Source of the DNA: Ligula intestinalis
Lineage: Eukaryota; Platyhelminthes; Cestoda; Diphyllobothriidea; Diphyllobothriidae
NCBI GenBank assembly: GCA_036362985.1
Contig: JAYGXS010000005.1
Span: 34,025,127 to 34,089,126, forward strand
Direction of reading: 5' to 3'
DNA: 64,000 nt
A program made the translations under genes and the position numbers. This document shows positions 1 through 9,936 of this stretch, in pieces. Position 1 is the first letter of the stretch; the number at the start of each line of letters is the position of its first letter. The notes under the pieces are model-generated. The model was not told where the DNA came from, ran no database searches, and was given only the letters and a program-made list of their open reading frames with translations.

Positions 1-14
1 TCTCATTTAAATCT

Positions 15-545
15 TTAACTTTAGGATAGGGTGTGTTTAGATTTGAAAACTATGTTAGCGTTCAGTTTTTATGACCGTGAAATGCCCCTTCATAACGCGT
101 AGCATGGGTTGTTTGTAAAGCCCACCACACGTTTCATGCACAGTGCAAGACATTTTCGAGCGCTACGGGACTTACTTCTAATAGCGCAGAGGTATGTAGA
201 ACCAGCTGACTCTTTAGTGCATCATTCAGGTGTCTCAGGCAGCAGTTAGCAACAATTGAACTCTTGTGCTGGCTACCTTTCTTCGTTTTCAAAAAAATCT
301 AGGCCGTTGGCAGAATGGAAGAGATAAATCAGACAGTGAGAATGAACCCGATCAGATGCAGCTGATATTCTATTCAAACAAGTTCTTCCCTGCAAACAGT
401 TCGTTGGGACACAATTCTCCGACAGTGTATGCTTACTAAACTCTCCATGTATCACCTTATTGATAATGGTTGACGGAATCTCCACCAAGAAGGTTACGGG
501 ATATGCTCCACCGATTAAAAATGTTGGCTCCATATAGTCCCCTCG
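15..545 (+). repeat. Direct repeat DR1, copy 1
   Basis: This segment aligns by eye with 2435-3330 in the same orientation. Shared landmarks include the run around 'CATGCACAGTGCAAGACAT' (from about 135) and 'AGCGCAGAGGTATGTAGAA' (from about 184). The second half (about 355-545) also matches copy 2, but there it is split by extra sequence. No protein of a known family is encoded. It is probably a dispersed non-coding repeat of unknown class; whether it continues left of the window cannot be seen. Confidence 0.75.
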
Positions 546-559
546 CAAGCACCAATAAA

Positions 560-2434
560 GACTGGGGAGACTTCCGCTGGCTTATTGAACGTCGCTCACT
601 CAGGCTTACCTAACCTCATTTTTTTAAATAATGGGAGATTCGAACTAAGAACCTTTACGTATAAGGCGTTAAGTTCAATGCCCCTCCACCTAACAATTGG
701 TCCCTTTTTCAGGGAGTTCTTTTCGCAAATATTAAACCACCTTATAATTTAGAAAGGAAAAAGATGGCCATATTAACGTTTGTAAATCACTCATATCGAA
801 AGCGTAACAGAAACAGCATGGGCGATAACCTCTTCAAAAGGCATTTAAAATGCGTACAAATTCAAAAAAAGAGTAACAACATAGTTATAAATGAGAAGAG
901 TAAATGTAAACATAATTTTTAAATGAAGATTTAAGCGCAACATTCTGTGAATATTACGAAAAATGTCCTGTCGTCAAATTTTTTGTACGTATTTGTGGAA
1001 TCGGATAACAATTAGTTACAAAACGTCCTTGAATTACCAATGAATAGTACACAATTTTTGGTATATTCAAAAGACTGAGCATGAATTTTTGTGCTACAGG
1101 TATGGTAAAACTTTCAAAAAATATATTGTCATAATATACTAACCGAATTAGCCAGCTTTTTAGATATTCATTTTAACAGATATGGCCGCTTGAGTCATAT
1201 TTGTAGAACCACTCAAAGATGAAAAATCCATAACGAAAACAATGGACACACAGAGAAGAAATCTGCAATTAATATGCCTGAGATCGATGCAGAACGATTC
1301 ATATTAATGTGTATCATTATGAAGCTTTCTAATTAGATATTTATTTGACGAATATCTGCGAACCTAATCTTTTTCCAAGGTGAGACTAAACTAAACTAAA
1401 AAAATTGGACTTTTGTTTTCAATTTTCTTGAATAGTAAGGATAAATATTTTGTCGGAAATGAAAAATCCCACTTTTATTTTCATATAAACGAATTTTTCT
1501 GCTATGTTGTTTTCCTTGACTTCAAGTTCTAATTGCGCAAATCCATCAAGGAGTGGCTTTTGGGGGAATTGCTGAACTCCTCTTCCTCCCCCACTCCTAA
1601 CGTATCCGTTCACAGAAATATTTTATGTGAAGAGTATCTTGCTGCATGCTTAAAATGTAAGCTATCTTTTTGTGGGTTTCATTCTCCAAAATCGCATACG
1701 TAAGCATGCTGCTTACGGTCAGAGTACTCGGTGTGGTAAGCAAAAATACGGTCGAAAATGTTTATGATTGTGATTTATGGCAAAACACGTCTTAATATGC
1801 ATAACAAAAATCTCATTCGTTCCTTCTTTGTGGAAAGTGATGCGAGTCCTCACATCTTTCCTCACTTGATTTTCATTGAATTAAGCTCAGAGTTTCCGCT
1901 ACCAGAATAAATCTGTTTGAGACCCTGATCGTTTATTTTAGTTTTTATCAACAGCACAATACAAAAAGCAGTAGGTCTTGTTCGGGGCTCATAAGTTAAA
2001 AAGGACTTTCCTTGTATTTTTGGCAATTTCCGACTTCGCCCAATTCCTGCCTGTTGCTCTTCAGTAAACAAGATTGAAAAAGCGGTTTATCTATAAAAAA
2101 GGCTTTCCGTGTCTAAAATCTATGATAAATCAAAATAACACGACAAAATTTACGCTTAAATTCTCACTCAAATTGAACGCAAGCCATTGCATGCTTCAGG
2201 CCACCGACTGCATGATTACAAGTAAATGAACGATTTTTTAAAGGATCCTCTTAGCTTTTAAGGATAATTTCTTTTATCACATTCGTTTTTGGACTTAGAC
2301 CACCTACTGTTAGTAGTATCACCTTTTTCCATTTATTTTAAACTTCCTTACACCTTCAAACATATTTTATGCGAATCGTGCACAAAAATCTTTCTTTTTC
2401 TCATTTGAGAGCAAATAACGTCTTCTTCTCCTTC
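560..2434. other. AT-rich stretch without recognisable gene
   Basis: Only short, low-complexity open frames are present and none resembles a known family. A block at about 1,175-1,330 ('GAGTCATATTTGTAGAACC...') resembles 23,195-23,340 and is listed separately. Nothing else is recognised. Confidence 0.5.
1175..1330 (+). repeat. Short dispersed repeat, also at 23.2 kb
   Basis: The order of short matches (GTCATATTT, then ACTCAAA, then AAAATC, ATTAAT, AGCTTTCTA) is kept between this block and 23,195-23,340. The match is weak to moderate and by eye only. No class can be assigned. Confidence 0.4.
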
Positions 2435-3330
2435 AAATTTAATACGTAAGGATAGGATGATTTTAGATTTAAAAAAGTATGTCATTGTATAGTTTTTATG
2501 ACCATGAAACGTTCTTTCATAAAGCGTAGCATGTGCTGCTTGTAAAGTACACCACCTGTTTCATGCACAGTGCAAGACATTTATGAGCGCTACGGGACTT
2601 CCTTCTAATAGCGCAGAGGTATGTAGAATCAGCTGACTGTTTAGTGCAGTAGTCAGGTGTTTCAGTCAGCACTTAGCAACAATTGAAGTCTTGTGCTGGC
2701 TACCTTTCTCCGTTTTCAAAAATAATCTAGGCCTTCGGTATGATGGATGAGTACAAACGCGAGCGGATGCAGCTGAATGAATTGGGTGCGCGCGGCGACG
2801 TGTTTAGAGTCTTGGCTTTGAAAGGTTGCCGACCATCCCACCCCTGACTGGTATCCTTTATCTGAACTCACTTTAGTAAAGCTTTGGTGCATGTATGGCA
2901 TGCGCTATAGGAATTCCTGGTGACGCTGCAGTTTGCAACAACGAGTGCAGCAATTTCGTGCACGAGCCCTGAAATGTGCGATCTAACATCGAGCGATATA
3001 AAAATGTCTGGCCTATGCCTCTGGGCTAGCCTAGTCCGAGGTTGTCTCATGGCTAGTTGACTGACAAACCGGAAATAACCATTCCAGATCACCCAGTAGG
3101 TTCTTTTGTGTTGTATGTCGCTGTGTGCCTGCCTCCAAGCCTGCTCAAAAAAATCGCCCTTCCCGGAATGGCGAACAAGTTCCACTCTGCAAACATTTCA
3201 GAAATACCGAATTCTCGGACAATTTAAGTTCACTGTACCCTCTATACACTATTTAATAGATAATGGTTAAAAAAGTCTTCACCAATCAGATTACGGGATA
3301 TGCTCGACCAGTTGCACCTATGGGCTCACT
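2435..3330 (+). repeat. Direct repeat DR1, copy 2, interrupted
   Basis: The first ~300 bases and the last ~160 bases match copy 1 (15-545) in order. Bases from about 2,790 to 3,170 have no counterpart in copy 1, so they look like an insertion (or copy 1 has a deletion). The extra block holds a 105-codon minus-strand frame (2868-3185) that I do not recognise. It is more GC-rich than its surroundings, as if it were a different repeat. Confidence 0.65.
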
Positions 3331-3739
3331 GTAGGTCTTCTGCGGCTGAGAAGGCTGCCAGCTGTCACAATTACTGTAAGAAACATCAGCCCAGTGTGTT
3401 GTAATGACTTCGAGTCAGACGGCAACGGTTCATCCTAATGCCTAGGTTATGGTAAACCCTGGTGCGCGTCAAGGGGCCAGGTCATGGTGGGGCGTGCGTA
3501 GACGGGTTCGTCTGTCCTGTCAGCCACTGCTTGGGAGATGGACTGATGCTGACAGTGGAGGCGAGAGTGAGAGCGCGACAGCTCAGCGCATTTCCTTCCT
3601 CATTATAGACAAACTGACGCACTTAGATTTACCATTGTGCGCTAAAGGCCGTGACTTTGAGGCTTGCCAACTGATGGGAAACGCAGACTGCGTGGTCAGT
3701 CCAGTCTGTATTGCGTTGTGTGGAGTGACTGACTCGAAC

Positions 3740-3870
3740 TATTACAGGAGTTCATCTTCAGAGATGAGAAGCAACAACCAAGAGAAGGGTAATTATAGTG
3801 GCCATAGGCCAATCAACTGTGAGAAGTCATCAGTTTGTCAGGGGGTTAGAAACAACAATCAGCGGCCTAA
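3740..3870 (+). repeat. Inverted repeat IR1, left arm
   Basis: The block beginning 'TTACAGGAGTTCATCTTCAG' reappears in reverse complement at about 4,150-4,258, including 'CATAGGCCAATCAACTGT' against 'CATAGGCCAGTCAACTGT'. Arms are about 110-130 bases with about 280 bases between them. A 193-codon open frame (3449-4030, plus) crosses the left arm but resembles no family known to me and is probably not a gene. Confidence 0.7.
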
Positions 3871-4024
3871 AAATCTTGTGCCAATTTGTGGGCAAAGGGA
3901 GAATAAAGCCACACCGAACGTCAGAATGGCTGGTATAGAGGATCCCACAAAGAACCGGCCGCAAGAGGAGGCAGGGTTACCAGGATCCTCTACCATGGGA
4001 ACAAGGCGCCACAGTAATTGCTGC

Positions 4025-4133
4025 TCATAACCCCCGACTCCACTGACAGCTAATTAGCGTACATCACCATAATTGCCCGCCCCCTCAGACTCCACTGACA
4101 GCATATTAGCTTACACCCCCATAACTGCCTCTC
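4025..4133 (+). repeat. Two-copy tandem repeat, unit ~54 bp
   Basis: Two adjacent units both read 'GACTCCACTGACAGC' followed by 'TATTAGC' or 'AATTAGC' and an 'ACCACCATAA'-like end. They lie inside the loop of inverted repeat IR1. Confidence 0.7.
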
Positions 4134-4149
4134 CCTACCTGCGGCATCC

Positions 4150-4258
4150 TTCCTGATTGCTATTGATTACGCCTTGACGATCTGATGACTTCTGACAGTT
4201 GACTGGCCTATGGTTGCCGTTTCTCATTTCTGAAGATGGACTCCTGTAAAATTTTGAA
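4150..4258 (-). repeat. Inverted repeat IR1, right arm
   Basis: Reverse complement of the left arm at 3740-3870, with scattered mismatches and a short gap. The pair could fold into a long hairpin or be two oppositely oriented insertions of one repeat. Confidence 0.7.
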
Positions 4259-4339
4259 AAATCAGGACAATAGACCCATTGATCCGGTGCTCGAAATGTC
4301 TTCTTCCTTGTCCAGGCACATATCTGAAATGCAAACCTT

Positions 4340-4720
4340 TTCATTAATTCGGGTTACATCGGTTGGCCCATTGCGCCCAATGTAAACCGATTTTTAGCCC
4401 ACACAACGCACAACGCTGGTACCGTTCTGAAGAAAGTCCAGTCTTTGCGAAATTGTGTGACTCATTCAAGGACGGGTAGTCATGACGTTACTAATTTCAG
4501 TGTTTGACCAGAACGAAATTGCGATACACCGGTGTTATGTGACTGATGTGCAAACTTTTATTCACACTGGAAGGAGGACATTTTTATTGAAAGTTCTGGA
4601 ATTATATTTTCAAAATAAAGCAAACATCTCTCCCAAAATAGTTAATGACCGTGACCGTAGGAAGCGCACAGCACTATATGACTTTAAATACTGTTTTTAT
4701 GAAAAAAATAAAAGTGCTGA
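4340..4720 (+). repeat. Dispersed repeat DR2, copy 1
   Basis: Matches 34,145-34,480 in the same orientation. Shared points are 'ATCGGTTGG...TAAACCGAT' near the start, 'GTCATGACGTTA', and an end 'GGAATTATATTTTCAAAATAAA' that corresponds to 'GGAGTTATATTTTTAAAATAAA'. A short open frame in each copy is not conserved in sequence, so neither is called a gene. Confidence 0.6.
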
Positions 4721-4729
4721 CTGCTAATT

Positions 4730-6390
4730 CCTTTGTCTGTCAGATAAAAAAATTCACTGCTGCCGAGTGAGTCCGACTTTAAATGTCACTGGACTCTGGA
4801 GGCGGACTTCGGGTATCACAATTACGCCGCGTAAAAGACACCACTCTGTCGCGAGACTTAATGCATCTCGTTTGCGGATGAACCTTCAAAACGAGAGAGA
4901 GCCAGAGCCGGCGAGCGAGAGAAAATACGCAACCCCGTTTTGGCTTTTTTCCGTGAGGAGGCGAGGGAGGAAAACGAAAAAAGGCTTCCGTGAGAAAATA
5001 CAGGTTTGCCAGCTAGCGTGCCGGTGCGACTTACCAGAAATTCTGTCTTTTCTGAGAGCACATGTGCACACAGGAGACTGGGCTGGAAAGTAGCCTGGAG
5101 CCGAAGGGCAGACCGATATGCTGGGAGGGTGGTTTAGATGAGGTCAGTATTCCGGCGGCATTTTTGCGCACTCTTCAACCAAACGAGCATGGTCATTTAT
5201 CCGGCATGGTTGTATTAAAAGCGCATAATAAGCACGCGCATTAGCGAAATAGTATCAATCTTTCGCATACGTCGACATGTTAGACGAATTCTTGGCCGCC
5301 TGCGCCCGATCCTGCGCCCGATCCTGCCCCTGGTCTTCTTGACTCTGTCCTGACACCGGGCTCGTGGGGGGACGAGAGTGTGTGATAGATGCAATTATCT
5401 ACTATCACTATTATCTGCTATCATTTAAAACTAATCCCAGATTATTTCGCCGTCCCTGCACCGCCATGCTGTGAAACACACGATAGACATAATCAGAATC
5501 GATGGTCGAAGTCAACTAATTGGACAATTAAACATGTCTAGGGCAGGTGAGTAAGGCATAAAGATGCAAATATGTCAGATGGACGTTCGTATCGGGAAGA
5601 TAGCAGCCGATGACAGAACATAATAAAGCTGGACCCCGACCACAAACCATACCATGCACTTTATTCTAACCCCACTCTTCCTTGGAATCTAGCTGACGAT
5701 GGGGGATACCTATTTTTCTATCAAATTATTGAAATCGGGTGCAGTGCCAGGGAAAATTCATGGCAAATCATCAACTCGCGTGCAAACTGTTTTAGTGGGC
5801 AAACAGTTTACAGCACGCACTCAAGAGTTATTTTGCGTTAAATATACGATAAATTGTGAAACCAAAGGCATATTTTGATTTATAAGGTAGAATTTATTAC
5901 CGGAGAACTAATTTGGGCAAGTAAGTACCGTAGAGTTGCTCAAAGTAAAGTCTCCCAGCCAAAGTTTCTTACTGCGTGATAACTACGCGATAACAAAGAA
6001 ATTAAAACCGCTGTTGATTGTCTTACGGAACTAAAAATGTAGCTGAAAAGGTCGCGTAAATAACAAAAAGGACTGAATAGGAAGTCAAGATGCCAAAAAA
6101 CAATAAGCACAACTGCCATTAGTTAAAATAATCCAAGGATTGTTTGAATAGGCGTCCACTCAACCTAGGGATGATTTGCAAGCAGGTCTTTTGATATCAA
6201 CACCTTCCCTTAGGCGACTCTGCGATAAATCCACACCCTAATTTGTTTGATAAAAAACTGTAAGCACAACGAACGCCGTTACAACAGGTCTACTATTTAA
6301 GACCCTATATAACTAACACCAGTGTAGGCAAATCAGATACAATGACAAAATACCGAAAAGTAAAAAAGATGGAATCTGCTCATATTTTGC
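4730..6390. other. No recognisable gene
   Basis: Short open frames at 4767-5093 overlap on both strands and look like chance frames in a locally GC-rich patch. A short motif at about 5,257-5,282 ('TCAATCTTTCGCATACGTCG') recurs near 45,233 and, inverted, near 46,250, so repeat material is present. Confidence 0.4.
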
Positions 6391-6434
6391 TGATTGCCTT
6401 TTATTTTAGTTGACCCAATCGTGAAAAATCTCGT

Positions 6435-6513
6435 GGTGCCGGCGGGAATCGAACCCACGCAGAAGGGAAGACCTTTACGTAGCCAACACTCCACCGATTT
6501 GAGCTACGACGCC
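6435..6513 (-). repeat. tRNA-derived repeat (TDR), copy 1
   Basis: On the minus strand this reads as a tRNA-like unit: acceptor GGCGTCG pairing with CGGCACC, D-stem GCTC/GAGT, and a T-arm with GGGTTCGATTC, a good Pol III B box. The stretch between the D- and T-arms does not form an anticodon stem, so it is unlikely to be a functional tRNA. Sequence on both sides (6395-6434 and 6514-6640) is conserved with the copies at 19.7 and 51.0 kb, so the tRNA core sits inside a longer repeat. Confidence 0.7.
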
Positions 6514-6687
6514 ACGCCTTATGCCGTGAATTTAATCACACTTGGATCGATTTTACCAGCCCAACTTACCGCTCGTATCAAGTTCACCATAACGCAGCCG
6601 CAAGCTGACGGCCCGAGCAGGATTTCCTAAGCAATCACCTAGAATCCACCAGAATGACAAACAGGCTGATTCATTTGTTAAGAAGTT

Positions 6688-6780
6688 TTGGCAAAGCGTT
6701 GACTGCGTAAAGGCCTTCTCTGCTGTGCGGGGTCGACTCCCACCGGCGCCACGAGTTTTTTCACAATTTGGTCAAATAAA
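6688..6780 (+). repeat. tRNA-derived repeat, copy 2 (5'-truncated)
   Basis: Plus-strand partial copy beginning inside the A-box region ('GGCAAAGCGTTG'), with a T-arm-like 'CGGGGTCGACTCCCACCG' and the conserved downstream 'CACGAGTTTTTTCACAATT'. It lies in inverted orientation to copy 1 and abuts the 3' side of a minus-strand transposase remnant. Confidence 0.65.
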
Positions 6781-6789
6781 AGTAAGCAA

Positions 6790-7400
6790 ATCTGCCAAAA
6801 TCCATTAAAGGTTGTCTTTTTAGTGGTTAAAACTTTGGTAAGTTGGGAGGGCATAGAGAAAGCCAAGTTGTCAGTGATGGTTTGGTCTATACAATTTTTA
6901 AGGACAAAATCTAACTTCTGTTCCATCGAAATAGGTTTCTCTGTCTTTTCTTAGTTTCTGTTGATTGACACAAAAACATTTTCCATAGGATTAAGGTCAG
7001 AAATTTTCGCAAGAATAAACATCTTTCCACAAGCTGCAGGCGGAAGGGCTGACCGTGATCTGAAAAATTACAGCCGAAAGTGAAGTAATATCATAGACCC
7101 TTTGATCAGTGAACAGGGGCGTTATCTTGCAATACTAAAGTGTCTATTCGGAATCGGATGCCATTATAAGCGATGACCCCATTTACGATATCAATGGAGA
7201 AACTGTCGTTAATGGTTCATCTTGTCGACCGCCAGATTAGTCGCTCGTCCAAACCAGCACCCATCAACGGTTTCTGAAAGTTACTGCGCATAATGTGTTT
7301 TCAGGAAAAGTTATTTTCCCATATGACCGCCTGGGTCGAATTCGGAAACTTATCCAAAATAGGAATTTATCACTAAAGTAAATGCTCTACCAATATAAAA
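6790..7400 (-). pseudogene. Tc1/mariner-superfamily DDE transposase remnant
   Basis: Minus-strand reading in shifting frames gives 'LVLQDNAPVH' (about 7,105-7,135), the usual context of the second catalytic Asp. It then gives 'SDLNPMENVFVSI' (about 6,950-7,010), matching the 'SPDLNPIENLW' signature that holds the last acidic residue. The C-terminal 'EQKLDFVLKNCIDQTI' at about 6,870-6,925 is similar to the other remnant at 52.7-53.2 kb. Frameshifts and stops are present, so it is dead. The DNA-binding N-terminus was not found. Confidence 0.65.
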
Positions 7401-8089
7401 GCCTGTGATTAACATATTCCCGGAAAAAAATAGAAGGCACTTTTTGATTAGGATCCTACTTAAAATGGCTTAATCATAGCCGTCAGCTGACTAAGACAGA
7501 ATTCCTGCATTCGTTCTTAAATCAGATAGCGAGAAAACATTGACAAATGTTCCCCGTGAATAGTCCTACGAGGCATATCATGACATCTTGTAGTGTAAGA
7601 CGAATAAAATGGTCATCCTATTTGGCTGTGGACCACCTTTGTCCACGATTCTTACTTCTAGTCACTGTTCTATGATTAATAATTCTTGACAGTGCAGCCC
7701 GCCTAATGTCAAAAATAGTAGCTAACGACCTACGCGGTAGCCCTTCAGCTGCCAATTTTCATATGAGCTTGAAATCTGTATCAAACAGGAAATGCTTTCG
7801 TTGATGAACATGCATTCGACCGCTAACGTAACCCATCTGTCCCTCTCTGACTTGGGCCTCGACAGAAGTCCTGCCAGGCATAGCAGCTAGTAGCGAAGGC
7901 GGATAATATTGCTAGCAAAGACAAATGAGACTGGAATGGCTATTTCTGGCTTATTATTCGTCGTCAGCCAGTCATATCCAGACCCAAGTGGTGGCCCACC
8001 CAAGCCTCAAGCACGCAGCTCCGAGGCACATGCTTTGATATGCTAATGGTACGGCATTACACAGAAAGATAAACGCATGTCAAACGTTC
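7400..8089. other. No recognisable gene
   Basis: No family resemblance, RNA or clear repeat was seen. It may hold the decayed 5' part of the transposase remnant. Confidence 0.35.
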
Positions 8090-8345
8090 CGGCGTATACA
8101 CATATGTATATATTCACTCAGGAATGTACGAACACAGCAAATGACAGGTTGCGAAGCGCTGATGAACAGGGGTTCTATCTGGTAGACCACAGTGGTGGAC
8201 CAGCTACGCCGTCTGTGAGTGCGTTTGTTTGTTTTGCCCAACCCAGTTGGTGTTCAGGGTTATGCTTGGCTTAATGAAGGCAAATAAGCCCGAAAGAGTT
8301 CTGTATCAAGTTACCCCCAAAAGCTGTCATACGCCCTGACTAATA
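8090..8345 (+). repeat. Hammerhead-bearing short repeat (HSR), decayed copy
   Basis: This ~255-bp unit matches the arms of the palindrome at 15.2-16.0 kb, from 'ATATTCACTCAGGAATGT' to the T/A-rich tail after 'CCCTGACTAATAG'. At 8257-8316 the hammerhead is present but damaged. The conserved CUGAUGA has become CUUAAUGA, and stem III has a mismatch, while GAAA, GUA and stem I (CUUGG with UCAAG) survive. It is a single, non-palindromic copy and defines the basic unit. Confidence 0.75.
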
Positions 8346-9897
8346 GATAGATATATATTTATTTACGGTATACCGATATAAAATGGAAAAAACACTACGG
8401 AAATAGGCAAATATACCGAAGACAAATGGGATTCCAGAGTAGGTTTTTGAAACAGATTGGATTGGCATTTTTGCGCAAATGCTCCTAGTTACACCCAGAA
8501 CGGACTACACGGCTCCGCACCACGGAAGCACTAACTCGGGTCATGAGAACTGGTACCTGCCATTTATCTAGTTGCGAATCGAAATCACTGCACGCTCTGG
8601 TAGCTGGGTTCTGAAAACTTAGCTCTCATGACTGCCATTTAAAGGCCTGCTAACAAGGTGTGGTGCTGTCACTTCGATTAGCGCAGCGCGGCCTCTCTTG
8701 CGCTCGAAATTCTAACAAAAGCCCATCTTAAGGATACGGTACTTGATAGTGTGGGGTAGAGGGTGAAGACGGTCTTCAGTCTTGCGCAGATTAAGGATTC
8801 TCGATGGAATCCGAAACGTCAGAAAGGTAAAACTCTTATTCCAGTGGTCGCAACCGCTTCTTCTGGTTTTCAGTCTTTTCTAGCGAGTTCATCTGCAGTC
8901 AAATAGTCGAGGTAAACTACGAAAGGGTTGATTTTCACGTAGTCTAACCGACGCCGTGGAGCAGTTGAGGGTCACTGGAACGGCGTATAGTTAGACGGAA
9001 AGATGCAATGACCGACAAGCCGCAAATATTAATTCACAGGACAACGAGGGCACCGATGTGAGTCGCCTATATTATCGCCCGGCACATTTGCCGTGTGGAC
9101 TAGGTCGTGTGTGGTACGCGTAAACGAACTGTTTGGCTTTGTCAGTCACTGTGTCTACACTCGTAATATTTTCTGTCCGAGTGAGGCAGATGTGGTCAAA
9201 GTCTGTCTCACTACAAGCTAATTCACATGTGAATCGCCGGTGCTGGTGGACGTCGTCGGTAGTTATGCTCGAAAGGTAGATGAAGAAATCTTGGGCAACC
9301 TTTTAAATAAACGTCACAGCAGTGACGGCAGCAGAACTGCACCCGCTCTCTTCAGAGACAGAGGTCAAATAGCGAAGGTCCAAGAACCACTTCCGTCTTG
9401 CGAACGACTGTGTTGAGGCAGGTTTTAGTCGGTTCCTGCTCAGAAAACAGTAGTGGATCAAGTATTATAACAACATTGGGACTTCTGGGACGGACAATGA
9501 AAGGCTTGCCTGAAACGGCTCAGTCATCTTTCTTGGGTGGCCAGAAATGTCTTCGTGATGTTGTCACAGCGAGAGGCGATGCTTGCAGCGCACTCCCGGT
9601 ATGGTTTTCAGAAGACGGTTGTCAAATGTCTTGAACAATTGCTTGTCATTCATGCGCACAGGGCAACATTCACAACAGTATGGGAAAACTGACTTTAACT
9701 TGCTACGGCTATGGTCATGCCTGACCTATCCAGCCCCAATAATGTCACGGACGGCACCCCTCAACGCGTGACGATTGGCGGCAGTGGATCAGAAAGGTTC
9801 CACCCAGTCTTTTCTCCAAAGAGTACCGCAAGTCCCAGTAACGGCACTGTAACATGGCGAGAGTACGTGAACCGTCATTAAATAGGTTTGCTTGCCA
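8346..9897. other. No recognisable gene
   Basis: Several short frames exist on both strands but none is recognisable. A decayed hammerhead-like motif of a second type lies at 8,787-8,830: a CAGAUUA-like start, a stem built from GGAUUC and GAAUCC, then GAAAC. Confidence 0.4.
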
Positions 9898-9936
9898 CCA
9901 CTGCTTACTTGTACTTACTTGTACTTGTAACGGCAT
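9898..9936 (-). repeat. 3' tandem tail of the RTE-like LINE
   Basis: Read on the minus strand, 'ACAAGTA'-type units (ACAAGTACAAGTAAGTACAAG) begin about 10 bases after the stop codon of the 677-codon ORF. A very short 3' UTR ending in a short tandem repeat is typical of RTE-type LINEs and marks the 3' end of the insertion. Confidence 0.75.

Noticed and set aside
3449..4030. 193-codon plus-strand protein
   Set aside because: It overlaps one arm of an inverted repeat, has no recognisable domain, and the other arm does not keep the frame.
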